DNA of 64,000 nt from Congzhengia minquanensis (GCF_014384785.1 NZ_JACRSU010000003.1:124001-188000), one strand, 5' to 3'; counted from the first letter of the stretch, positions 8,510-17,122 are shown. Program-made: numbers and translations. Notes: generated from the sequence alone by a model not told the origin.

Positions 8510-9310
8510 ATGAAACGGTTTGAGGGACTTGTGCTGTGCAGCGATGTAGACGGCACGCTGATTGACGAACATAACAGCGTTCCAAAAGAAAATTTAGAGG
8601 CAATTCAATATTTCAGGGCCCACGGAGGGAAATTTATCCTTGCCACAGGCCGAATTCCTGAGGCGGTTACGCCGGTTTTGCACGGAATTACGCTGGACTT
8701 CCCCTGCATCTGCCATAATGGGTGCAGCATCTACGATTTTTACACAAACCGTTATATCGACACGGTGGAGCTTCCGAAGGAGGCACATAAAGCCGCAGAG
8801 CAAGTTATGGAGCTGTCGCCGGACAGCGGCGTTGAGGTTATAACGCCTGAGGGCATTTTTGTGGTGAAGCAAACCTTCGCCACCGACAGGCACATTGCCT
8901 TTGAAAAAATTACAGCCCGGAGGGCGAACAGCTTAGAGGCGGTTCCCGCTCCATGGCTGAAAATTTTGTTTGCTCAGGAGCCGGACCAAACAGACCGTTT
9001 GAACGAACAAATGCGCAGCTCGGCCTATCATGCAAACTATACCATCATTAAAACGCACCAGTATTATTACGAAATATATCATAAAAACGCCAGCAAGGGA
9101 AACGCGCTTGAAACACTGTGCGCACGCTTTAACATCGACTTAAAAAATGTGGCGGCCATCGGCGACAATGAAAACGACCTCTCTATGCTTTTAAAAGCCG
9201 GCATTAGCGCCGCTGCCGGCAACGCTCCGGGCAGCGTTAAAACGAAGGCTGGAATTGTGACCTGCGCCAACAGCCAGGGTGCTGTGGCGGATTTCATTTC
9301 AAAATTATAA
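8510..9310 (+). CDS. HAD-superfamily phosphatase, Cof type
   Basis: 266 residues. The nucleophile motif DVDGTLIDE, the Thr motif in FILATGRIPE, and the C-terminal GDNENDLSMLLKAG with its Mg-binding acidic residues define a Cof/YidA-type HAD-IIB hydrolase. These act on sugar phosphates, flavin precursors or nucleotides. The substrate cannot be read from the sequence, but the regulator next door suggests a sugar phosphate. AAGGAAGG sits eight bases before the ATG. Confidence 0.9.
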   Translation: MKRFEGLVLCSDVDGTLIDEHNSVPKENLEAIQYFRAHGGKFILATGRIPEAVTPVLHGITLDFPCICHNGCSIYDFYTNRYIDTVELPKEAHKAAEQVMELSPDSGVEVITPEGIFVVKQTFATDRHIAFEKITARRANSLEAVPAPWLKILFAQEPDQTDRLNEQMRSSAYHANYTIIKTHQYYYEIYHKNASKGNALETLCARFNIDLKNVAAIGDNENDLSMLLKAGISAAAGNAPGSVKTKAGIVTCANSQGAVADFISKL

Positions 9311-9340
9311 AAGAAGCCTGCCGCATTGGCAGGCTTCTTT
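9311..9340. terminator. Bidirectional terminator between the HAD and beta-helix genes
   Basis: AAGAAGCCTGCC (9311-9322), five-base loop, GGCAGGCTTCTT (9328-9339). A and T tracts on either side serve both converging transcripts. Confidence 0.85.
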
Positions 9341-9342
9341 GT

Positions 9343-10695
9343 TTATTCCACATATACCCTTTTTATCATTCCATACCCCGTGCCGCCTTTGGGCGTGGTT
9401 TTGGGATAATCGGGATTTACTTTCATGTGAACCTCGCGGGTGAGCAGATTCAAATCGGTTATAGCTGTCCCCGCAAAACGGATATTTTTTAAATAAATTT
9501 CGTCCGCCGAGCAAACTGCATCGGGGTCGAACACCTCGCCCCAGTCGTCAGGATTGTCAGACCCGTTTTTCCACACGGCAGAAAGCGGCCCTACGTTCAT
9601 CAGCCGCAAATCAAGCTGCTCGCACTGTTGAACGGTGTTTTGAACGAAAATATCTTCTAAAAACAAATACCTGCAGTCGGCGCAAACTTCAAACAGCCCC
9701 TTAACAGGCAAGCCGTGAAATCCGGCAGATGTTGCCTTTGCAAAAGTAATGTTTTGAAACAACACGTTTTCAACTTTTCCCACAGAGCCGGACACGTCAT
9801 TAGCCCCTGTTTCAGCATTGGCAATGTTGGGCTGGGCATAGAGCTTAAAGGTATAAATGCCGGAAAGGTTTTCAATTACGCAGTTTCGAATGTCGCAGTC
9901 TGCCGCAGTTCCGTCATCAAACAGCTTTTGCCCGGGCAGAAGGCGAAACTCGTTGCCGCTGCCTGCCACATCTTCCACCACCAAATGTTCAATGGTGCCG
10001 AAGGTTATGGCCGACGTGTTCCAGTCCCATGCATTTAAGGCCACCATGTCGTCGCCCATTTTTTCGCCGCGGATGCGGCGGATACAGCCAAACGCAGCCG
10101 GACCGTTTACATGCACGCCGTCTCTATGATTATCGTTAAAGTCAATATTTTCAATCATAAAATTTTTGCAGTTGCTTATCTGAATTCCATAGCTCGAATC
10201 GGTCAACCCTGCCGGGCCGCACAATTCAGAGTCGCAAATTACCATGTTTTTCAGCGCAATTTGCTCTACGCCGCAAAGAATGATTGCACCAATGGCGCCT
10301 TTTACTGACTCTTCCCTGTCGGTGTAACACTGCTGGTTTGTTCGAATGTGCCAAATACCGCCTTCAATGCTAATGTTTTTGTCGCGGCCGTTTTGGTCTG
10401 CCGGGCCATTTGCGCCGTCTTTTATGTGCTCGTTCCGCACAAGGCACATGTTTGATGTAGGACCTTGCAAAAAGACCTGTCGGCTATCCGCTTTCAAATG
10501 ATTATTAGAGGAGAGCACAATGGGTTCGTCTAAAATAATGGGCTTGCCCAAATAGGGGATGGACACGTTGCAGTATTTATTTAGCGCTTGCTGAATGGCG
10601 TTCGCCGTAACTTCGCCGGAAACCTCGTGCCAGCCGCCGGTGATGCAGGGTTGTTCAATGCGGTTTAAAATTTCATTTTTTAAGATTCGGTTCAT
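9343..10695 (-). CDS. Right-handed beta-helix protein, GH28/pectin-lyase-like fold
   Basis: 450 residues with no signal peptide. Many short strands repeat the pattern of a parallel beta helix (IALKNMVICDSELCGP, IQISNCKNFMIENIDFND, RDGVHVNGPAAFG, GEKMGDDMVALNAWDW). The DGVHVNG and GDDMVALN segments recall the paired aspartates of GH28 polygalacturonases, but the match is partial, so catalytic activity is unproven. The ATG at 10695 follows AGGGGGACT. It lies 12 bases downstream of rlmH on the same strand, so it could be read from that operon. Confidence 0.65.
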   Translation of the reverse strand: MNRILKNEILNRIEQPCITGGWHEVSGEVTANAIQQALNKYCNVSIPYLGKPIILDEPIVLSSNNHLKADSRQVFLQGPTSNMCLVRNEHIKDGANGPADQNGRDKNISIEGGIWHIRTNQQCYTDREESVKGAIGAIILCGVEQIALKNMVICDSELCGPAGLTDSSYGIQISNCKNFMIENIDFNDNHRDGVHVNGPAAFGCIRRIRGEKMGDDMVALNAWDWNTSAITFGTIEHLVVEDVAGSGNEFRLLPGQKLFDDGTAADCDIRNCVIENLSGIYTFKLYAQPNIANAETGANDVSGSVGKVENVLFQNITFAKATSAGFHGLPVKGLFEVCADCRYLFLEDIFVQNTVQQCEQLDLRLMNVGPLSAVWKNGSDNPDDWGEVFDPDAVCSADEIYLKNIRFAGTAITDLNLLTREVHMKVNPDYPKTTPKGGTGYGMIKRVYVE

Positions 10696-10707
10696 TTTTT
10701 AGTCCCC

Positions 10708-11187
10708 CTATTTATGATAGCTTTCGTTGTGATTAATTTTAAAGGCGCGGAAAATTTGCTCCAGCAAAATGACCCGCATCAGTTGGTGAGGAAAGGTCAT
10801 TTTCGAAAACGATAGCTTTAAATTGCTTTTTGCCTTAATGTCGTGCATAAGCCCCAGGCTTCCGCCAATGACAAAGGTGAAGGTGGAGGCACCGCCGATA
10901 CAGGCGTGGTTAAACGTTTCAGCAAATTCTTCGCTTGAGAGCTGCTTTCCCTCCACACAGAGTGAGATGAGCATGTCGGTGTTTTTCATCGCCGCCAAAA
11001 TCCGCCCGCCCTCTTTTTTTAGAACCGCTTCGCGCTCGCTTTCTGAGGGCCTGTCGCTCATGGGTTCGTCAGGCACTTCAATAATATTTAGTTTGCAAAA
11101 GCGGGAAAGCCGTTTTTCAAATTCGGCGCAGGCTTTTTTTAAAAAGTCCTCTTTTATTTTTCCCACCGCAATGATGTTAATGTTCAT
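10708..11187 (-). CDS. rlmH: 23S rRNA (pseudouridine1915-N3)-methyltransferase
   Basis: 159 residues, exactly the family length. RlmH methylates pseudouridine 1915 in helix 69 of 23S rRNA in assembled ribosomes. The start MNINIIAVGKIKE, the SPOUT knot FVIGGSLGL and the C-terminal FPHQLMRVILLEQIFRAF with NESYHK are diagnostic. Its start overlaps the stop of the upstream MBL-fold gene by four bases, showing translational coupling. Confidence 0.97.
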   Translation of the reverse strand: MNINIIAVGKIKEDFLKKACAEFEKRLSRFCKLNIIEVPDEPMSDRPSESEREAVLKKEGGRILAAMKNTDMLISLCVEGKQLSSEEFAETFNHACIGGASTFTFVIGGSLGLMHDIKAKSNLKLSFSKMTFPHQLMRVILLEQIFRAFKINHNESYHK

Positions 11188-11969
11188 ATTGTCGCCTCAA
11201 TCCAAAATTTTGGAATTACGTTTAAGGATACGTCGCACCCAACGGTAATGCCATTTTCCGCCAAAACGCGGCTTACGCAGGAATATGCCAAATCGGGCAG
11301 GTTGTTTTTATCGGACAAATGCCCCAGCCAAAAAGCCCTGGTGCCGCACTTAGCCAAAGCGGCGCAGAGCTGGCCGCACATATCGTTGGAAAGGTGCCCG
11401 CCCTCGCCTAAAATCCGCTTTTTTAACGGGTAGGGATATGGCCCGCGCCGGAGCATATCCACATCGTGGTTCGACTCCACAATCACCGTGTCGCAGCCGG
11501 TGAGGTTTTGCATAATCTCGTCGGTGATAATGCCCGAGTCGGTAGCAATTCCAAATTTCGATTCTCCGTCTGTTACGGTGTAGCTCACCGCCCCGTCTGC
11601 ATCGTGGGGGATAGAAAAGGCGTGAACGGTCAGCGTATTAACGGTTATATCGTCACCCGGGGTAATTTCCCGGAGGTTGTGCTCGCGCACCATGCCGATT
11701 TGCCGCGCACCCTTTGCAAACGTTTCGGCAGTGGCATATAGCGGCAGGCCAAATTTTCTGGACAATGTCCCAGCTGCGGCAATGTGGTCGATATGGGCGT
11801 GGGTAATGAAAATACCGGAAAGGTGCGTGCCGTCGGTTCCGAGCCGGGAAAGGCACTTTTCAATGTAGCCTTTGGTCGCGCCGCAGTCGATTAATATATT
11901 TGTATGGTCGTCGGTGATAAACGTTGAATTGCCCGACGAGCTGCTTAAAAAAGATTGAAATTTAACCAT
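11184..11969 (-). CDS. MBL-fold metallo-hydrolase, YycJ/WalJ-like
   Basis: 261 residues. The zinc signature THAHIDHIAAAG sits near the N-terminus, together with the LIDCGATKGYIEKCL strand and a later ESNHDVDML segment. In Bacillus, YycJ-type proteins sit beside rlmH and are linked to cell-wall and DNA-repair processes. The same order (yycJ then rlmH) occurs here with a four-base overlap, which supports the subfamily. The exact substrate is not known. Confidence 0.88.
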   Translation of the reverse strand: MVKFQSFLSSSSGNSTFITDDHTNILIDCGATKGYIEKCLSRLGTDGTHLSGIFITHAHIDHIAAAGTLSRKFGLPLYATAETFAKGARQIGMVREHNLREITPGDDITVNTLTVHAFSIPHDADGAVSYTVTDGESKFGIATDSGIITDEIMQNLTGCDTVIVESNHDVDMLRRGPYPYPLKKRILGEGGHLSNDMCGQLCAALAKCGTRAFWLGHLSDKNNLPDLAYSCVSRVLAENGITVGCDVSLNVIPKFWIEATI

Positions 11970-12085
11970 TTTGACTCCATTTCTTTAAAATTTAACTCAA
12001 TTTCTATTATACAGCGTTCCTAACTTCCTTGCAAGACAAAATACGCAGTTTTCCGACTTTTTTGCCAAGCTGGGCCATTTAAACC

Positions 12086-12114
12086 TTGACAGAATAGTAA
12101 AATTGTACTAAAAT
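12086..12114 (+). promoter_or_regulatory. Promoter of the CarD-like gene
   Basis: TTGACA (12086-12091), 17-base spacer, TAAAAT (12109-12114), about 70 bases before the start. Confidence 0.75.
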
Positions 12115-12186
12115 ATAAGTAAGGGATATTATTTTTTTTTGCCAGAGGCTTTTTTTAAAAAAAGCCAAATGGGGAGGGTTTTTAAA

Positions 12187-12678
12187 ATGGAATATAATAT
12201 AGGGGATAAAATTGTTTATCCTATGCATGGCGCCGGTGTAATCGAGGCGATTGAAGACAGGGAGATCATGGGCGCAAAGCAGACATACTATATTATGCGT
12301 ATGCCAATTGGGGATATGAAAGTTATGATACCCACCTGCAACGCGGACGAAATCGGAATTCGCGACGTGATTGACAAGGACGAGGCGGACAAGGTGATTG
12401 CAAGCTTTCGCTCCTGTTCAACCGAGATGGACTCTAACTGGAATAAACGCTACCGCGAAAACGTGGCGCGGATTAAAAGCGGCAACATTTATGAGGTTGT
12501 CCGCGTTGTGAAAAATTTGATGTTTCGGGAAAAAAGCCGCGGGCTTTCCACTGGGGAACGGAAAATGTTAAACGGCGCAAAACAGATTTTGGTCAGCGAG
12601 CTGGTGGTGGCGAAAGCCATTAAACAGAGCGAAGTTGAAAACATTATGAACGAAATTGTAAACGCAGAACTTACATAA
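12187..12678 (+). CDS. CarD family transcriptional regulator
   Basis: 163 residues. The N-terminal CarD/TRCF RNA-polymerase-interaction domain (about 1-60) reads YNIGDKIVYPMHGAGVIEAIE and is followed by a helical C-terminal half (70-160). CarD proteins bind the RNA polymerase beta subunit and stabilise open promoter complexes. The ATG at 12187 has GGGAGGG eight bases upstream. A longer TTG-initiated frame has no such site. zapA follows after 22 bases on the same strand. Confidence 0.9.
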   Translation: MEYNIGDKIVYPMHGAGVIEAIEDREIMGAKQTYYIMRMPIGDMKVMIPTCNADEIGIRDVIDKDEADKVIASFRSCSTEMDSNWNKRYRENVARIKSGNIYEVVRVVKNLMFREKSRGLSTGERKMLNGAKQILVSELVVAKAIKQSEVENIMNEIVNAELT

Positions 12679-12700
12679 AAACAGAATTTGGAGGGGCTGT

Positions 12701-13060
12701 ATGGCGAACAAATTGCAGGTTAAAATTTGCGGACAGGAATACACCTTGGTTTCAGACGACAGCCGGGAATATATGCTGGAAATGGCGGACTATGTTGACC
12801 GGAAAATGGTTGCGGTGAAAAACCAGAACAACCGCCTGAGCACTTCTATGGCGGCTATTTTGGTCGCCCTAAACGTGGCGGACGACATGAAGCATGCCGA
12901 GGCCAAAGCCAAAGAAGCCTTAAACAGCCAGGCGGCGGAAATTGCCCTTTTAAAAAAGAAGCTGGACGAGTCTGCAAAGAAACTCGCAGAGCTGCAAACA
13001 AATTTGTCCGGCACGGCGGGTGCCCCGCGGCAGCAGCCAAGACAAGGCTCCAAAAAATAA
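12701..13060 (+). CDS. zapA: Cell division protein ZapA
   Basis: 119 residues. ZapA binds and bundles FtsZ at the division ring. The N-terminal beta-alpha domain (KLQVKICGQEYTLVSDDSRE, then an AADYVDRKM-like helix) is followed by a long coiled coil (about 60-105) and a basic Gln-rich tail. GGAGGGG precedes the ATG. It is co-directional with the CarD-like gene and followed by a strong terminator. Confidence 0.9.
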   Translation: MANKLQVKICGQEYTLVSDDSREYMLEMADYVDRKMVAVKNQNNRLSTSMAAILVALNVADDMKHAEAKAKEALNSQAAEIALLKKKLDESAKKLAELQTNLSGTAGAPRQQPRQGSKK

Positions 13061-13082
13061 CAATTGGATATTTGACGCATCT

Positions 13083-13139
13083 GAAACGCGCGGCTTTCCC
13101 TTATAATAAATTTGTGCGCGTTTCGGGTGTCTTTTTTTT
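13083..13139 (+). terminator. Terminator after zapA
   Basis: GAAACGCGC (13083-13091) pairs with GCGCGTTTC (13116-13124), and a run of eight Ts follows at 13132-13139. Confidence 0.8.
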
Positions 13140-13158
13140 ATTTGTCAGCCTTGTGTGA

Positions 13159-13446
13159 CTACGACTTTTTTTCTGTGTGCAGACGGACACAATGTGCCTC
13201 CTCCATAATGGAGACCGCTAAGGAGAACCCATAGCGGAAGGCTTCTTGCTTTTCAAAGCGTGCCATGTGCAGGCAGACCACCATCATATCCCAATAAAAA
13301 TCTACAAATTCTTTGCCCAAAGTTTCTGCCCATTGATTGAGCATTTCATCTACCAGCTTGTCCTTTTTCCAATATTCTATGTCGTGCGGTTCAATGTTGT
13401 GGGCTGGGTCTAAGTCTCCGTTGAACAGTTGTTCTAAAATATTCAA
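13159..13446 (-). CDS. Small conserved protein, DUF6809-like
   Basis: 95 residues, TTG start. GGGTGA lies six bases upstream of the TTG, which decides the start because no ATG is available. The largely alpha-helical sequence (LFNGDLDPAHN, later FDFYWDMMVVCLHMARFE-like helices, ending in EEAHC) matches the small Clostridia proteins grouped as DUF6809, which have no known function. It stands alone, convergent with zapA and divergent from the small XRE genes. Confidence 0.6.
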   Translation of the reverse strand: MNILEQLFNGDLDPAHNIEPHDIEYWKKDKLVDEMLNQWAETLGKEFVDFYWDMMVVCLHMARFEKQEAFRYGFSLAVSIMEEAHCVRLHTEKKS

Positions 13447-13462
13447 TAAAAATCACCCTTTG

Positions 13463-13491
13463 TTGACAAGGTTTTCCCCAAATGGTATAAT
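13463..13491 (+). promoter_or_regulatory. Perfect consensus promoter for the small XRE genes
   Basis: TTGACA (13463-13468), 17 bases, TATAAT (13486-13491). The start point would be about 135 bases before the first XRE start codon, leaving a leader that contains the dyad at 13580-13603. Confidence 0.75.
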
Positions 13492-13579
13492 GAAGTCACC
13501 ACAACCAATTTTATCATTCGGGGACGTTTAACCCTTTTTACAATTATATTATATTCGCCTTTGTACGAAAAGTCAAGTA

Positions 13580-13603
13580 AAATTTCGCCGTTCGGCGAAA
13601 TTT
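13580..13603. promoter_or_regulatory. Palindrome, probable XRE operator or leader hairpin
   Basis: AAATTTCGCCG and CGGCGAAATTT are separated by two bases. The right arm plus the next base (CGGCGAAATTTG) recurs at 59562-59573 ahead of another XRE gene. It could be an operator or an RNA hairpin just before the ribosome site. Confidence 0.5.
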
Positions 13604-13635
13604 GGCAATTTAACCAAAAAAGGAGTTGAATAATT

Positions 13636-13866
13636 GTGTATGATGCACAAATATGTCTTAAAAGAATTCAAGTTATGCGGAACAAAAAGGGATTTCGTTT
13701 TAATGATGCTATGTTGAAAGATGCAAATATGAGCCCAACTGCAATTGATAATATTCGACGCGGGAAAACACCATCAATTGAAAAACTGATGTGTCTTGCT
13801 AAATATTTTAATTGCTCAATAGATTATTTAGTTGGGCTGACAGATAATCCTGAGGTTAACCGTTAA
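13636..13866 (+). CDS. Small XRE-type helix-turn-helix regulator (first of a tandem pair)
   Basis: 76 residues made up almost entirely of one HTH domain. The recognition region is SPTAIDNIRRGKTPSIEKL and it ends in the common AKYFNCSIDYLVGLTDNP motif. It begins with GTG behind AAAGGAG. The next gene, 25 bases downstream, is a close paralogue. Such minimal regulators occur in phage and conjugative elements and as stand-alone repressors; no such element genes are adjacent. Confidence 0.8.
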   Translation: MYDAQICLKRIQVMRNKKGFRFNDAMLKDANMSPTAIDNIRRGKTPSIEKLMCLAKYFNCSIDYLVGLTDNPEVNR

Positions 13867-13891
13867 TATAAAGGAGATAAGAAGTATCAAA

Positions 13892-14125
13892 ATGTATAGT
13901 GCACAAGTTTGTCTGGAAAGAATTCGTATTATGCAGAAAAAGAAAGGATTTCGCTATGTTAGCACAATGCTGAGAGATGCAGATATTCCCGTTTCGACAA
14001 TTGATAATATTAAGCAGGGGAAAAGACCGTCAATTGACAGAATAATGGAACTCGCTGATTATTTTGATTGCTCCATTGATTACCTGGTAGGGCGGACGGA
14101 CAATCCTGATATGAACCGTAAATAA
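13892..14125 (+). CDS. Small XRE-type helix-turn-helix regulator (second of the pair)
   Basis: 77 residues, aligned end to end with its upstream neighbour. Both start with MY-AQ-CL and share a TIDNIKQGKRPSIDRI recognition segment and a DYFDCSIDYLVGRTDNP tail. The recognition-helix residues differ between the copies (SPTA versus PVST), so the pair may read different operators or form heterodimers. AAGGAGATAAG precedes the ATG. A terminator follows. Confidence 0.8.
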   Translation: MYSAQVCLERIRIMQKKKGFRYVSTMLRDADIPVSTIDNIKQGKRPSIDRIMELADYFDCSIDYLVGRTDNPDMNRK

Positions 14126-14155
14126 AAAAGCAGGGCACAAGCCCTGCTTTTTTTT
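14123..14155. terminator. Bidirectional terminator between the XRE pair and dapB
   Basis: GCAGGGC (14130-14136), loop ACAA, GCCCTGC (14141-14147), then eight Ts. The A-run on the left serves the leftward dap operon. Confidence 0.88.
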
Positions 14156-14162
14156 ATTTCAA

Positions 14163-14921
14163 CTATACTAAATCAGAAAACAAATCGTCCATAGAATAGA
14201 ATCCAACGGATTTTTTGCTTAAGAATTTTGCCGCGCGCACCGCGCCCTGTGCAAACACATCTCTCGACTGGGCGCTGTGGGAGAGGCTAATCACCTCGTC
14301 AGGCCCGGCAAACAACACTTCATGCTCGCCGACAATTGTGCCGCCGCGCACCGCGTGCAGGCCAATTTCCTGCTTTTCCCGCGGCTTTCTTACGCTGTGC
14401 CGCTCATAAACATATTCCGGCTTGTTCGAAAGGCTTTCCGCAATTCCGTCGGCAATGGCAAGCGCCGTGCCACTGGGCGCGTCAATCTTTTTGTTGTGGT
14501 GCTTTTCAATAATTTCAATGTCAAAGCTGCCTTCTAAAATTTTCGCGGCCTGCTTCGCCAGCCGAATTAACAAATTAATTCCTAACGACATGTTGGCCGA
14601 GAAAAACACCGGAATAATTTTTGAAGCGTCAGAAAGCTCCTTTTTCTGGTCTTCGGTCAGCCCTGTGGTTGCCACAACAATGGGCAGGTCGTTTCTTTTG
14701 GCAAAGCTTAACAGCTTATTTAAGTTCGCCGGGTGGGAAAAATCAATAATCACATCAGCGTCAACCGACACCGAAGCATAGTCGCTGTAAACAGGATAGC
14801 CGCAGTCGCCGCCGGCAATATCGAAGCCGCAGACAATCTCCGCATCCTCTGTTTCCGCCACAATGGCGGATATGGCCTTTCCCATACGGCCCATACAGCC
14901 GCTTAAAATAATTTTCGCCAT
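14163..14921 (-). CDS. dapB: 4-hydroxy-tetrahydrodipicolinate reductase
   Basis: 252 residues. It reduces the DapA product to tetrahydrodipicolinate on the route to diaminopimelate and lysine. The N-terminal Rossmann loop GCMGRMG (8-14) and the family signature EKHHNKKIDAPSGTA (139-153) with the catalytic His pair are intact. It is the last gene of the asd-dapA-dapB operon, 12 bases after dapA, and is followed by a terminator. Confidence 0.97.
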   Translation of the reverse strand: MAKIILSGCMGRMGKAISAIVAETEDAEIVCGFDIAGGDCGYPVYSDYASVSVDADVIIDFSHPANLNKLLSFAKRNDLPIVVATTGLTEDQKKELSDASKIIPVFFSANMSLGINLLIRLAKQAAKILEGSFDIEIIEKHHNKKIDAPSGTALAIADGIAESLSNKPEYVYERHSVRKPREKQEIGLHAVRGGTIVGEHEVLFAGPDEVISLSHSAQSRDVFAQGAVRAAKFLSKKSVGFYSMDDLFSDLV

Positions 14922-14933
14922 TCGCCGCGCCTC

Positions 14934-15818
14934 CTAAATTAAGCCGCGGTCTGCCATAGCAGATTTCAGCTTTACAAGGTTTGCGTCGTCCATTTCGCAC
15001 AGCGGCAGGCGCAGCGGGCCGGCGTTAAAGCCCATCAGGTTCATTGCGGTTTTTACCGGAATGGGGTTCACTTCGCAGAATAGCGCGTGAATTAAGTCTA
15101 AATATTCCATTTGCAGCGCTAAGCTGCCTTTCATGTCGCCGTCAAAAAATTTCTGGCACAGGTCGTGGGTTTCTTTCGGCGCAATGTTCGACAAAACGGA
15201 AATAACGCCCTTACCGCCTAAAGAAAGCAGGGGAACAACCATGTCGTCGTTGCCGGAATAAACGTCTAACTCGGGGCAGGTGTGCACCAAATCGGTTAAA
15301 TATTCAATTGAGCCGCTGGCTTCTTTTACACCAACAATCCGTTCGTCTTTTGCAAGCTCTTTTAATGTGTCCAACTTGAACTGCATGCCTGTCCTGCCGG
15401 GGATATTATACAAAATAATCGGCAGGTTCACTTTTTCCAACACCTTGTCAAAGTGCATCATCAGGCCTTTTTGTGTACATTTGTTGTAGTAGGGCGTTAC
15501 GATTAAAAGCCCGTCGGCACCTAAATTTTGAGCCTCCTGGCTCAGCTCCACGCAATGCGCCGTGTCGTTGCTGCCCGTTCCTGCAATAATTGGAATTCTG
15601 CCGGCTGTTTTTTTCACGGCAAATTCAATCACGCTCAGGTGCTCTTTGTCCGGCATGGTGGCCGCTTCGCCTGTGGTGCCGCAAATAATGAGCGCGTCAA
15701 CGCTGTTTTCAATTTGAAATTCTATAATATTGCCCAGTGCATCAAAGTTCACGCCGTTTTCCGTAAACGGGGTAATCAGCGCGGTGCCGGCACCGGTAAA
15801 AAGTGTTTTTTTGCTCAT
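14934..15818 (-). CDS. dapA: 4-hydroxy-tetrahydrodipicolinate synthase
   Basis: 294 residues, TIM barrel. It condenses pyruvate with aspartate semialdehyde. The Schiff-base lysine is K165 in VGVKEASGS, Y137 lies in LYNIPGRTG, and GTTGE (47-51) binds pyruvate. AGGAGGG just before the ATG at 15818 settles the start; the frame stays open further upstream but without a ribosome site. It lies between asd and dapB under lysine-riboswitch control. Confidence 0.97.
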   Translation of the reverse strand: MSKKTLFTGAGTALITPFTENGVNFDALGNIIEFQIENSVDALIICGTTGEAATMPDKEHLSVIEFAVKKTAGRIPIIAGTGSNDTAHCVELSQEAQNLGADGLLIVTPYYNKCTQKGLMMHFDKVLEKVNLPIILYNIPGRTGMQFKLDTLKELAKDERIVGVKEASGSIEYLTDLVHTCPELDVYSGNDDMVVPLLSLGGKGVISVLSNIAPKETHDLCQKFFDGDMKGSLALQMEYLDLIHALFCEVNPIPVKTAMNLMGFNAGPLRLPLCEMDDANLVKLKSAMADRGLI

Positions 15819-15837
15819 ATGAACCCTCCTAAACGAA

Positions 15838-16842
15838 TTAAAGCTCGCCGTTTGCTTCCATTTCAATAAATTTCTGGGCGATTTGAACCGCATTGGTTGC
15901 CGCGCCCTTTCTGATATTGTCGGCAACAACCCAAAGGTTTACGCCGTTATCAATGCTTTCGTCCCGGCGAATTCTGCCCACATAGGTTTCGTTTGTGCCT
16001 GCTGCCGTGCATGCCATAGGATAAATACAGTTGTCTATATCGTCCTGCACCACTAAACCCGGAGCGGCCTCTAAGCACGCTCTTAACTCTTCTAAATCAA
16101 AGGGCTTTTTCAGTTCCACGTTAATGGCTTCGCTGTGACAGTCGAACACAGGAACGCGGACGGTGGTAGCCGTAATTTTCATTTCGTCGTCGCCCAAAAT
16201 CTTTCTGGTTTCGTTCACCATTTTCATTTCCTCTTTGGTATAGCCGTTGGGCAGGAACACGTCAATCTGCGGCAGGCAGTTTGAGAAAATGGGGTGGTTA
16301 AACTTTTGCGGAGGCTCGCCGTTAATGCCGTTTTTTAAATCGTTATAGCCGCCGAGACCAGCGCCGGAAACGGCCTGATAGGTAGAATATACAATCCGCT
16401 TAATGCCATATTTCAACTGAAGCGGACGCAGCGCCACCATTGCCTGAATGGTGGAGCAGTTGGGGTTTGCAATGATTCCCTTATGTTTTTTAATATCTTC
16501 AGGATTTACCTCAGGCACAACCAGGGGCACCTCAGGGTCCATGCGCCACGCGCTGGAGTTATCTATCACCAAACATCCTTTTGAAGCCGCAATGGGCGCA
16601 AATTTTTCGCTGGTGGCGCCGCCTGCGGAAAACAGTGCAATGTCCATTCCATCAAAGGAATTTTCGTTCAATTCTTTCACTTCATATTCTTTGCCCATGA
16701 GGGTAAGCTTTTTGCCTGCGCTGCGTTTCGAAGCGTACAGCGTATAGCTTTCGGCGGGGAGCTTCACTTCTTCCAAAACCTTCAAAAACGTTCTTCCAAC
16801 CATGCCCGTTGCGCCGACAACGGCAATGTTATACTTTTTCAT
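15838..16842 (-). CDS. asd: Aspartate-semialdehyde dehydrogenase
   Basis: 334 residues. It reduces aspartyl phosphate to aspartate semialdehyde, the branch point to lysine, threonine and methionine. The NADP loop GATGMVGRTF (10-19) and the active-site cysteine C129 in NPNCSTIQ are present. It is the first gene of the operon, directly downstream of the lysine riboswitch and its terminator. AGGAGGT precedes the ATG. Confidence 0.97.
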   Translation of the reverse strand: MKKYNIAVVGATGMVGRTFLKVLEEVKLPAESYTLYASKRSAGKKLTLMGKEYEVKELNENSFDGMDIALFSAGGATSEKFAPIAASKGCLVIDNSSAWRMDPEVPLVVPEVNPEDIKKHKGIIANPNCSTIQAMVALRPLQLKYGIKRIVYSTYQAVSGAGLGGYNDLKNGINGEPPQKFNHPIFSNCLPQIDVFLPNGYTKEEMKMVNETRKILGDDEMKITATTVRVPVFDCHSEAINVELKKPFDLEELRACLEAAPGLVVQDDIDNCIYPMACTAAGTNETYVGRIRRDESIDNGVNLWVVADNIRKGAATNAVQIAQKFIEMEANGEL

Positions 16843-16882
16843 TATATTAAAAACCTCCTGTAAAAAATTCGTGCTTTACTAT

Positions 16883-16913
16883 AAAAAAACCAAACTTCAA
16901 AATAGAAGTCTGG
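16883..16913 (-). terminator. Lysine-riboswitch expression-platform terminator
   Basis: Minus strand: CCAGACTTC (16913-16905), six-base loop, GAAGTTTGG (16898-16890) with one G-U pair, then seven Us. It sits between the aptamer and asd, so lysine binding should stop transcription here. Confidence 0.85.
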
Positions 16914-16940
16914 CGTTATCAACATTAAATCAATTTTAAT

Positions 16941-17112
16941 GCAGATAGCACTCCACCGCGTAATCACACGGTGACAGTTGCATGGCTGTTCGCCATACAC
17001 CCAAAAACGGCCCTGCGAACAAACCGCTTTTTCGGCACTTTTTCCTTTCGACCCGAATTCACAGAAAAATTCGCGTTCTCCCTCGGGCTACTGATAAAAA
17101 GTGCACCTCTAT
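16941..17112 (-). ncRNA. Lysine riboswitch (L box)
   Basis: Read on the minus strand, the segment starts with AGAGGUGCAC and contains the conserved L-box blocks AUCAGUAG, GGUCGAAAGGAA, GUGCCGAA and GCAACUGUC, closing with GGUGGAGUGCUAUC. The block order is that of the Rfam lysine element. It is followed by a terminator and then asd-dapA-dapB, the expected target. Coordinates are approximate to a few bases. Confidence 0.93.
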
Positions 17113-17122
17113 CAACATACTC

